A stretch of 31,308 nucleotides of DNA from Clostridium sp. CAG:793 (lineage in GTDB: Bacteria > Bacillota > Clostridia > TANB77 > CAG-508), in contig HF993630.1 of the NCBI GenBank assembly GCA_000433915.1, positions 1 through 31,308 on the forward strand, given 5' to 3'. Shown here in pieces: positions 17,238 to 23,844 of this stretch; position 1 is the stretch's first letter; each line of letters starts with the position of its first letter. The translations under genes were made by a program, and so were the position numbers. The notes under the pieces were generated by a model. The model did no database searches, was not told the origin of the DNA, and worked only from the letters and a program-made list of their open reading frames with translations.

Positions 17238-17816
17238 TTAATTCATTTCGTGTAAATATCTATATACTTCTCCCCAATTATAAAGCGTTACAACATTTGG
17301 ATTATCTATTATATCATACGATGGTGCATCTTTCATGTAAATAGTCTTTATCCCAGCATTTGCAATGCTTTCGCAGTTATACTTTGAATCATCAATCATT
17401 ATATCTATATTTTCATCTTTGCAAACTTTAACTTTGTCTAAAATTGACCAATAGCACTTTGTAAATATATCCATTCCAGTTTCTTTAAAAATATTTTTTG
17501 TAATTTCTATAATCTGCTCATTATGGATTCCCCTTGCTGTTATGATATATAAATCATTTCCTTCTTCTTTTAATTTCTTAAGAATCATTTTAGCGCCTGG
17601 CATATAGTTTGCTTGACTAATTATTTCTGGTTGATACTCATCTAAAAAATTGTCTTTTTCTTCATCAGTCCAGTCAAATCTATCTTGAAATTTAAGCTCT
17701 CTATTATCCTTCTTGCTATTTTTTCCAAGCTCAATCATATCATATAATTCTGTATACACTCTGTATAATTTTTCCGAGTCAAATATAACTCCATCTAAGT
17801 CTATTCCTATTTTCAT
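17238..17816 (-). CDS. HAD-superfamily 5'-nucleotidase-like phosphatase
   Basis: This 192-residue protein has the HAD nucleophile motif IDLDGVIFD (D6, D8), motif II in LYIITARG and the metal-binding IMIDDSKYNCE segment. The layout matches the NT5C-type (deoxyribonucleotidase) branch, where a helical cap sits between the first two motifs. The substrate is probably a nucleoside monophosphate, but this cannot be told from sequence. AGGAG precedes the ATG, and a perfect promoter overlaps the 3' end of the Fic gene, so it can be transcribed separately from it. Confidence 0.75.
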   Translation of the reverse strand: MKIGIDLDGVIFDSEKLYRVYTELYDMIELGKNSKKDNRELKFQDRFDWTDEEKDNFLDEYQPEIISQANYMPGAKMILKKLKEEGNDLYIITARGIHNEQIIEITKNIFKETGMDIFTKCYWSILDKVKVCKDENIDIMIDDSKYNCESIANAGIKTIYMKDAPSYDIIDNPNVVTLYNWGEVYRYLHEMN

Positions 17817-17845
17817 AAAGACTCCTTTGTCAATTAATTATCCAC

Positions 17846-17874
17846 ATTATACGCATTAACTGTTAATAAGTCAA
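17846..17874 (-). promoter_or_regulatory. Promoter of the nucleotidase gene
   Basis: TTGACT (17869-17874), a 17-base spacer and a perfect TATAAT (17846-17851) on the minus strand, squeezed between the Fic stop codon and the nucleotidase ATG. Confidence 0.75.
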
Positions 17875-17876
17875 GG

Positions 17877-19424
17877 TTATCTACTGGGCTCATGTTGAGT
17901 ATTTGCGAAATTTGTGTTCTTTTCGGCATCAGCAACATCTCTCGGCGCTTGAGTACGTGCGAAATTTGTGTCGCTAGGCATCTTTTTTTCATATTTTGCA
18001 GATTTTATAATATATCTAAAAATATCATTTGCTCCTTTGCACTCCATTTGAGCTGCCTTTTCCGGCTCATTTACAATCGCATCCAAATACTCGTCACTTC
18101 TAAATCCAACTTTCTCATGTGACCTATTCATTGCCTGAGTATATTCCACCTTGCTCTCTTTGCTAAATGGAACTAATATTCCTCGATTAAGTGTCATCAT
18201 ATTCAAAAGAGCTCTGCTAGTTCTTCCATTTGAGTCAGGAAAAGGATGTATTCTGATAAACCTGTATGTCAAATCAGATGCTTTCCTTAAATATTCCAGA
18301 TCACTTAATTTATTTCCATTGCTATCACTATTCACTAAATCAGCTATTTCTTGAGTTAAATTATTCATTGCTTGCTCTAGCCCATTAGTACGCAATAATT
18401 TTGCTCCATCATCATTAGCAGAAAAACCTACATCAACATTTCTATAACCGGTTACCTGATTCATATAAACTGCTTTTTGAGGACTTAATGAAATTTTATT
18501 TATCTCTTTTAATTCAGTTTCAATTTGCTCAGGAGTTAAGCCTCGCAAATCTGTTGCATACGCTGTTAATTCAGCATTTACATCATGAAAAATTTGAGTA
18601 ACATCTCTTGCAACCATCTGCATACTTGGAGCATTTGCATACATCCCTTTTGCATTTATTTTTATTTGATTACATAATTGTTCAAAAGATTTTTCATTGT
18701 TCCCAACAACCGAAATGGAAGTTCCGTTAGTAATTGATTCTGCAATTTTGTTTCTATATATATCTGAATACATATATCTAGTCATAAATTTAGCACTACT
18801 ATCTAACGTAGCCTTATTAGTTATTCCGGTATATTTAGCAAGAATACCTTTGTATCTTTTCTCAAAATCCTGCATCTTAAATTTTTTATGAAAAAATTTC
18901 TCTTTAAAAACTACAAGTGGACTTTGAGGTGGAAATCTCCTGTCTTTCTTACCTTTACTGCAATCTTCAAGCACCATTTCACGAGCATAATCTTCATATA
19001 ATTTGTCTAATTCTGCATCCATATCTCTACTTTGATAATTTCTTAAGTCAATAACAGGGTTCTCCATTATCGCCTCATATGTCCCTCTTTCCGAGTCAAT
19101 TCCTTTGTATAAATGAACATCTCTATCAACTCCCATGTACAAATTATCATGCACAATGAATTTATTCATTACATCTTTCGAAATATGGTCACCATTTTTA
19201 ATCAATTCTTTAACAATTTGTTTTACTGCACTTTTAGTAATATCGCTCTCGTATCTATGCACCTGTGGACTAATAACTGTTGATTTACATTCACTTACAA
19301 TCGCATCAATAATATCCTCATCCGCTTGTGTAAAAGGTGAAGCAACACTATTGGGTACATAATTTGTTTGTCTAAGCATATTTAATAATTTAATTGCTGA
19401 CTGTCTATAATCATTCGTATTCAA
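17877..19424 (-). CDS. Fic-domain protein (probable AMP-transferase)
   Basis: Fic proteins usually transfer AMP, or another phosphate-containing group, from a nucleotide to a hydroxyl on a target protein. The active-site motif IHPFPDSNGRTSRALLN lies at ~392-408, with catalytic H393, acidic D397 and R401; the usual glycine or alanine before the N is a serine here. The Fic fold covers roughly 270-450. The N-terminal ~250 residues (515 in total) match nothing I know. There is no signal peptide. The polar C-terminal tail holds a near-duplicate (TNFARTQ / TNFANTQ). The start is a TTG at 19424, eight bases after GGAG. No antitoxin gene adjoins it, so regulation is probably internal or in trans. Confidence 0.82.
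   Translation of the reverse strand: MNTNDYRQSAIKLLNMLRQTNYVPNSVASPFTQADEDIIDAIVSECKSTVISPQVHRYESDITKSAVKQIVKELIKNGDHISKDVMNKFIVHDNLYMGVDRDVHLYKGIDSERGTYEAIMENPVIDLRNYQSRDMDAELDKLYEDYAREMVLEDCSKGKKDRRFPPQSPLVVFKEKFFHKKFKMQDFEKRYKGILAKYTGITNKATLDSSAKFMTRYMYSDIYRNKIAESITNGTSISVVGNNEKSFEQLCNQIKINAKGMYANAPSMQMVARDVTQIFHDVNAELTAYATDLRGLTPEQIETELKEINKISLSPQKAVYMNQVTGYRNVDVGFSANDDGAKLLRTNGLEQAMNNLTQEIADLVNSDSNGNKLSDLEYLRKASDLTYRFIRIHPFPDSNGRTSRALLNMMTLNRGILVPFSKESKVEYTQAMNRSHEKVGFRSDEYLDAIVNEPEKAAQMECKGANDIFRYIIKSAKYEKKMPSDTNFARTQAPRDVADAEKNTNFANTQHEPSR
17895..17971. repeat. Direct repeat in the 3' end of the Fic gene
   Basis: Two 23-base copies, starting TTGAGT at 17895 and 17949 and ending GCGAAATTTGTGT, match at 21 positions. 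The 54-base period keeps the reading frame and duplicates 18 residues of the protein tail. Confidence 0.75.
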
Positions 19425-19442
19425 TGATTTTTCTCCTTCTCT

Positions 19443-19613
19443 TTAGTAATTATTTAAAATTTTATCTATCTCATTTCTTGAGCAATGAGCCATTTTATTA
19501 TTTGTAATTTTTCCTGATAATTCTGCGCCAAACCATTCTGGTTTTGCAAATTTTTCTGCTATTTCTTCTGATGGAAATTCAACTTCTGCAAATATAATTT
19601 TTTGACATTTCAC
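19443..19613 (-). pseudogene. C-terminal remnant of a CYTH-domain protein
   Basis: A 56-codon frame (possible GTG at 19613, TAA at 19443-19445) reads IIFAEVEFPSEEIAEKF, then KPEWFGAELS. This is the C-terminal signature of CYTH triphosphate-tunnel proteins (AEVEF followed by P-x-W-F-G). The N-terminal two thirds, with the E-x-E-x-K motif, are missing, and the codons before the GTG contain stops; no ribosome binding site is evident. Just upstream, another frame reads KYYKMIYLSEMSKNYICRS, so an older frameshift is possible. It is best seen as a decayed gene between the Fic and YqeG genes. Confidence 0.65.
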
Positions 19614-19669
19614 TTAAATAAATCATTTTATAGTATTTACAGGCTCAATTTTCTTTCAAATTAAAATTA

Positions 19670-20164
19670 TCATCTTTCATCATGCTCAACATCTGTAATT
19701 AATGCTGTTTTCATATTATTTCTTTTTCCACCATAAATGTCGTCAAATAGATTGTCTCCAACCATTAACACATGCTCTGGGCTTATGCCCATTTTCTCAC
19801 ATGCTTTTAGAAAGTTTCTTTTTAATGGTTTCAATCCAAATTGTATATAGTCTATGTCTTGATCTGCAAAATATTGTTCAATTTTACCATCTATTCCATT
19901 GCTTAATATTATTACTTTTAACTCTCCTCTTAGACTATCTATCCATTGTTTGTTACAAGGAGGAATTTCTTTCATATTTTTTCTTAGGGTATTGTCGACA
20001 TCTATGATTATTCCTTCAATTCCATAAGCTTTTAGTCGTGCAATCTCTTCTTTGCTTATTTCGCCTACTTTGCCATATTTGAAATCTGGTATTATTATTC
20101 TTGCTAATATTTCATGCACTAATCCCATTAGTTTTTCTGCAACAATTTCGTCTATCGTTTTCAT
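19670..20164 (-). CDS. YqeG-family HAD phosphatase (class IIIA)
   Basis: A 164-residue HAD phosphatase. The motif IIIDVDNTLRKN carries the two catalytic aspartates; VIILSNG is motif II, the K of LKPLKRNF motif III, and MVGDNLFDDIYGGKRNNMKTALI motif IV. This arrangement, without a cap domain and with the G-D-N-x-x-D-D ending, is characteristic of the YqeG family found next to ribosome and nucleotide genes in Firmicutes. The substrate is not known from the sequence. AGGAGG precedes the ATG. It lies 20 bases after the acetyltransferase gene and is co-transcribed with it. It stops with TGA followed directly by TAA. Confidence 0.88.
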   Translation of the reverse strand: MKTIDEIVAEKLMGLVHEILARIIIPDFKYGKVGEISKEEIARLKAYGIEGIIIDVDNTLRKNMKEIPPCNKQWIDSLRGELKVIILSNGIDGKIEQYFADQDIDYIQFGLKPLKRNFLKACEKMGISPEHVLMVGDNLFDDIYGGKRNNMKTALITDVEHDER

Positions 20165-20184
20165 TTGACTTCCTCCTTTCTTGT

Positions 20185-20436
20185 TTATTGTTTTTCTAAT
20201 ATCCTTCTAGCATACGAGCAATCTGCTTTTAATTGTTTATTGTTTTTATGTGCATTTTCAATTACGTTTTCTACTAATTTTCGTGCAATCCCCTGTCCTT
20301 GGTACTTGCTATTTACTTCTGTATGTACTATATTCCAAACATTACTATCTTCTATAAATGCACATTCGCCAATTTTGGTTTCGTTGTCATAGGCTACTGA
20401 TTTGTTATTTTCTTTTTCGAATTTTATGTTAATCAT
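20185..20436 (-). CDS. Small GNAT-like acetyltransferase (YjdJ type)
   Basis: An 83-residue single-domain protein of the short GNAT group. WNIVHTEVNSKYQGQGIARKLVENVIENAHKNNKQLKADCSYA holds the acetyl-CoA-binding R/Q-x-x-G-x-G/A loop (QGQGIA) and the following helix. Only the minimal core is present, as in the YjdJ/NATD1-like family. The substrate is unknown. I chose the ATG at 20436 (MINIKFEKEN), with AAAGGA upstream. A run of eight G/C pairs (20438-20445) lies between that site and the start codon and makes the spacing unusual; a second ATG lies just before it in the same frame. It is the first gene of a unit with the YqeG-type gene. Confidence 0.8.
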   Translation of the reverse strand: MINIKFEKENNKSVAYDNETKIGECAFIEDSNVWNIVHTEVNSKYQGQGIARKLVENVIENAHKNNKQLKADCSYARRILEKQ

Positions 20437-20895
20437 AGGGGGGGGCATCCTTTCTATAATTTTATTTAATTTTTTACAGTATAACATTTTATTTATTAAA
20501 AATAAACTGTTTGTTGGAATAAGTTGAAATCTAGTGTTTTGGATTTGAAATATATTTTGTGGTTAGATTTTGGATTCTATGAGTAGTAATAAGGTAGTTG
20601 ATGATGGAAATAATGCCTAAAGTGGTTGTGAAAATATGAGGGGGAATTTAGGACTTCGGGTTATGAGCGAGGTTTGACCGATTTTTGTAGTTTTGTGAAA
20701 ATTAGAGTTTTTGTTGGTATTTAGGTATTTACAAGAGTTTTGGTTTGTAGAACATTTATGCATTTTTAGGGTGTTTTTGGAAAAGATTTTACCCAATTTT
20801 TACCCAATTCATACAGTACGTTTGTTCTAGTATTTCAAGCTTTTGCAAAGGATAATTTTATTAATAAAAATTTTAATTGGGGGAGGTTTTAGATT
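20437..20895. other. Long stretch with no gene seen
   Basis: 459 bases without a convincing frame on either strand. It contains the G8 tract (20438-20445), a likely -10 box for the acetyltransferase gene, an 11-base-period tandem repeat (TTTTACCCAATT twice, 20787-20809), and a near-match to a LexA-type box (20816-20827). The base composition is G-rich on the plus strand (20540-20770), unlike the surrounding genes, which may mark decayed plus-strand coding DNA. I could not identify a product. Confidence 0.6.
20478..20483 (-). promoter_or_regulatory. Possible -10 box before the acetyltransferase gene
   Basis: TATACT on the minus strand, ~42 bases before the ATG at 20436, with only a weak -35 (TTTATT) 17 bases upstream. 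The box and distance fit, but support is limited. Confidence 0.35.
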
Positions 20896-21189
20896 ATGAA
20901 TAATTTTAGAGAAGTTAATGATGATATTTTAAGAGATTGATTAAGTTTTAGAGAGGAAATGGTTTTAGGCACACTTACTAAAGAAGATAGAAAACATTAT
21001 ATTTATTTTGATGCGATAGCTGAAAACATTTTAAAGAATGTCCCTAAGCAGAATCAAAAGTATATGAAAAATCAGTTAGATAGAATTGATAAGAATTTTA
21101 TGGATTATATTTGTTATTGGAATGAGAAGTATTATAGGAATGGTTTTTGTGATGGAGTTGAATTGATTATTGGTTGTATTGATAAATAG
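20896..21189 (+). pseudogene. Small plus-strand gene interrupted by an in-frame TGA
   Basis: An ATG at 20896, right after a strong GGGGGAGG site, opens a frame MNNFREVNDDILRD that meets TGA at 20938-20940 and then continues in the same frame for 82 codons to a TAA at 21187 (…LSFREEMVLGTLTKEDRKHYIYFDA…, ending YYRNGFCDGVELIIGCIDK). The protein would be 97 residues and helical, with no known domain. A CGA-to-TGA change (Arg to stop) is the simplest cause. A shorter product from the ATG at 20959 lacks a clear ribosome binding site. It ends 10 bases before a perfect hairpin. It could be a recently broken gene of mobile origin. Confidence 0.65.
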
Positions 21190-21198
21190 TTAAAATTA

Positions 21199-21240
21199 AT
21201 CCAAAGTTTTTTCAAACTTTTGAAAAAACTTTGGATTTTT
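21199..21240 (+). terminator. Strong intrinsic terminator, probably bidirectional
   Basis: A perfect 17-base-pair stem (arms 21199-21215 and 21220-21236, loop ACTT) followed on the plus strand by TTTTT. It directly follows the interrupted small gene. On the minus strand the tail is less U-rich (TAATTTTAAC), but the hairpin also stands about 95 bases beyond the end of the defence-like operon and may stop it too. Confidence 0.8.
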
Positions 21241-21330
21241 AAGTGTTTTTTCAAATTGTTAAAAACTTTTTTAAAAGCTTTTTTAAGTATCTAATTATAC
21301 ATAATAGAAAATGTTACTGTTTGTATCTGC

Positions 21331-22221
21331 TTATTTGTCATTATATTTTTTATTAATATTAAAATTAGAATAAACAATTTCTGTAGACTTTATTGCCTTT
21401 TGGGGATTAATAGTTCTAATAATTTCATTTACCTTATACTTATTAAAATTTCCATATATTTGATCTGCTTTATTAGATTCGCTCATTGAAATAAGAAATT
21501 TATTGATTTCTATTTTACTTATATTTTCTACAAATTTCTCATGCTTAAAAATTGTATTTGTATATAATTCTTGTTTTTTATTTATAACTTTTTCTTCAGG
21601 TATATATGGCGGATCAAAGTAAGCAAAAGCTTTTTGTAATACATTTTGTTTCTTTAACATTTTTAGAAAAATATCATAATCATAGTTATAAAATTCAACA
21701 CATTGTAATTTTTTTGAAATTTGTCTCATATTTTCTATATCACAATTAATTTTTTCTTTTTTTCCAAACGGAACATTAAATTTACCATTTTTATTTTCCC
21801 TATATACTCCATTATATCCGGCTTTCATTAAGAAATAAAAATAAATCGTTTTCTTGTCATTATTGTTGTCTATTTTATTATATTTTTCTCTAATATTATA
21901 ATAAAAAACTTCTTTTTCATTAATATCTTTAATCTTATTATATTTATCAGTTATTGTATATATATTTTCATTTAAGAATTCTACATTATCCCTTAAAATA
22001 ATATAAAAATTTATTATATTCTCATTTATATCGTTCACATAAAATTTTTTAAATTTAAATTCTTTAATATTATTCATTAAATTTATCAATACAACTCCTG
22101 AGCCCAAAAATGGTTCTACATAATATTCACTTTCTTTATCAAATAAAGTAAGTACTTCATTTAATATCTTCTTCTTAGAACCCGCCCATCTTATTGGGGA
22201 ATTAATAACTTCTTTTTTCAT
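21331..22221 (-). CDS. DNA adenine methyltransferase, D12 class (Dam-like)
   Basis: A 296-residue N6-adenine methyltransferase of the D12 class (Dam, DpnM type), many of which modify GATC. The family motifs are in order: PIRWAGSKKKIL (SAM-binding start), YVEPFLGSGVVLINL, the acidic NDINENIINFY, the central FLMKAGYNGVYRENKNGKFNVPFG, and the catalytic DPPY in AYFDPPYIPEE. I placed the start at the ATG at 22221 (MKKEVINSP), behind AAGGAG; a longer frame to 22251 is possible. It lies 34 bases after the NERD-helicase gene and is the last gene of the operon. In this setting it most likely marks host DNA so that the other proteins spare it; the target sequence is not shown. Very AT-rich. Confidence 0.9.
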   Translation of the reverse strand: MKKEVINSPIRWAGSKKKILNEVLTLFDKESEYYVEPFLGSGVVLINLMNNIKEFKFKKFYVNDINENIINFYIILRDNVEFLNENIYTITDKYNKIKDINEKEVFYYNIREKYNKIDNNNDKKTIYFYFLMKAGYNGVYRENKNGKFNVPFGKKEKINCDIENMRQISKKLQCVEFYNYDYDIFLKMLKKQNVLQKAFAYFDPPYIPEEKVINKKQELYTNTIFKHEKFVENISKIEINKFLISMSESNKADQIYGNFNKYKVNEIIRTINPQKAIKSTEIVYSNFNINKKYNDK

Positions 22222-22255
22222 TTTTTTAACTCCTTCATTAGTTTGTATCATTTTA

Positions 22256-23839
22256 TTATTCTTTTAATTGAATATCATATAAGTAAAATCTTGCTCTAGT
22301 TAACCCAACATAGCTAAAATTCTTATCTGAATTATATTTATGCACATAAATAATAACATTAGATTCTAATCCTTTAAAATCACTTGTTTTTATAATATTT
22401 ATTGTTTTTGAATTTATGGAATAATTATTCTTTTCATACTTAAAATTCCACTCTACATTATCAAAATATTGATATATTTCATCATCTATTATTAGTTTAA
22501 TATATTGAATTGGTACTTCATCTTTTTTTATTAATGTATTAATTGTGTTATTTATATATCTGCATGTTTGATTTTTTGAACTAAACACCAGGCATTGAGG
22601 GTCTGGTCCATCAATTTGATTTGTATATGTTTGTCTTGCAAATTTTGTTTTAATTTTTACCCATTCATATATATTTCTTGTATTTCTTAAATTTTCAGTT
22701 AAAACATATGGTGGTTTTTCTATCAAAAAATTATCTAATGTCTTATCTAATTCATTATTATAAATGTTTTGCTCATTATCATAAAAAACATAAAATTCAC
22801 TACTTTCTGATAAAGTTAAATTTCTTAAAAAGAATGCTTCTTCTTCATTAAAATCTTGAGCCTCATCTATAATAATAACATCATATTTATTTGTAGGAGC
22901 TATTTTGCTATCATTTACCTCTTTTTCCTTTATATTTAATTTTTCTAACAACTCTTTATAACTTAAAATATGTAACCTATCTAAATTAGTTATATCATAT
23001 TGGGTTCTGAAATAATTACTCAAATAGTCGCTTTTATTTGTCATCAAAACTTTTTTTTCTTTATGAATTACAGAGGATAAAGCCATTTTATATGCTATCC
23101 AAGATTTACCCGTTCCTGCAGCGCCTTTTATGGCAAAAGTTTTATAATTCATTAATAAATTAATAATATTATCTTCTATTTCATTAATTTTTTCAAGTTC
23201 TTTTTCTTTTGCATCTATTAATGCTCCTTTTGAAGCTTCAACAGCATAAACTCTCTTAAACATATCATTTAAATTTTTTATATCATGTTCAGTTGTAAGT
23301 ATTTGATTTTTTTTATTTCGTCCAAAATAAAAAAACGCATTGTCAATACTTTTCTTTAGATTTTTCATATCAGAATGATCTATTGTAGTATCAGATACTT
23401 GATAAAACAAGCTATTACTATCTTGTTTTATCTGAAAATTAGGAAATGCAGCCATAAATCCATAAATTCTATTATATTTAGTATTATATATTTCTTCATA
23501 TAAATTATAAAAATATCTCATACTTTTCTCTGCTTGTTCATGTGGAGAAATGTTTTTTTCATAAATTACATCACCATAATTATCAATAATTTTATATTTA
23601 TCATCTTCGTGTATAATATTAGAACCGCCTTTAACTTCTATACACAAAAATCCTTTGGTTCTATGGGTTATAATAAAGTCTGCTTCAGAATTTATTTTTT
23701 TATTATCTATTTTATCATACCATGTTACAGAATAATAAACATCATATTCATCTGGTAATTGTTCTTTTAAACTAATATAAAAGTTTTTTTCTGTACTATT
23801 TTTAAATTCTATAACATTTTTTGGATGCATTATTGCCAT
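22256..23839 (-). CDS. NERD nuclease domain fused to an SF1 (UvrD-like) helicase
   Basis: 527 residues. An N-terminal NERD domain (~10-130), related to restriction-type nucleases, has the likely catalytic D54 in SEADFII and E68-x-K70 in LCIEVKGG. A superfamily 1 motor follows: Walker A GAAGTGKS (~239-246), Walker B IIIDEAQD (~324-329), motif IV-like TENLRNT (~382) and the C-terminal VGLTRAR (~510). Such proteins are thought to unwind and cut DNA, but no activity is proven for this group. The start is the ATG at 23839, ~10 bases after a GGGAGGA site inside the end of the drmB-like gene; the frame also opens at a TTG at 23857, which destroys that site. It lies between DrmB-like and Dam genes, the place where Class 2 DISARM carries the PLD nuclease DrmC. 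Confidence 0.85.
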   Translation of the reverse strand: MAIMHPKNVIEFKNSTEKNFYISLKEQLPDEYDVYYSVTWYDKIDNKKINSEADFIITHRTKGFLCIEVKGGSNIIHEDDKYKIIDNYGDVIYEKNISPHEQAEKSMRYFYNLYEEIYNTKYNRIYGFMAAFPNFQIKQDSNSLFYQVSDTTIDHSDMKNLKKSIDNAFFYFGRNKKNQILTTEHDIKNLNDMFKRVYAVEASKGALIDAKEKELEKINEIEDNIINLLMNYKTFAIKGAAGTGKSWIAYKMALSSVIHKEKKVLMTNKSDYLSNYFRTQYDITNLDRLHILSYKELLEKLNIKEKEVNDSKIAPTNKYDVIIIDEAQDFNEEEAFFLRNLTLSESSEFYVFYDNEQNIYNNELDKTLDNFLIEKPPYVLTENLRNTRNIYEWVKIKTKFARQTYTNQIDGPDPQCLVFSSKNQTCRYINNTINTLIKKDEVPIQYIKLIIDDEIYQYFDNVEWNFKYEKNNYSINSKTINIIKTSDFKGLESNVIIYVHKYNSDKNFSYVGLTRARFYLYDIQLKE

Positions 23840-23844
23840 CTTTA

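Noticed and set aside
20770..20870. C-terminal tail of a phage-type integrase on the minus strand (MNWVKIG then stop)
   Set aside because: Only about 20 residues can be read and they hold no catalytic residue; upstream codons show nothing recognisable.
20938..20940. UGA read as an amino acid in this organism
   Set aside because: Tryptophan is encoded by TGG in conserved genes such as fusA (MDWMV), and the yqeG-like gene ends in TGA. A single nonsense mutation is simpler.
21199..21300. CRISPR or phage attachment site beside the defence-like operon
   Set aside because: The repeats are a terminator hairpin and A/T runs; there is no regular repeat-spacer pattern and no tRNA or integrase nearby.
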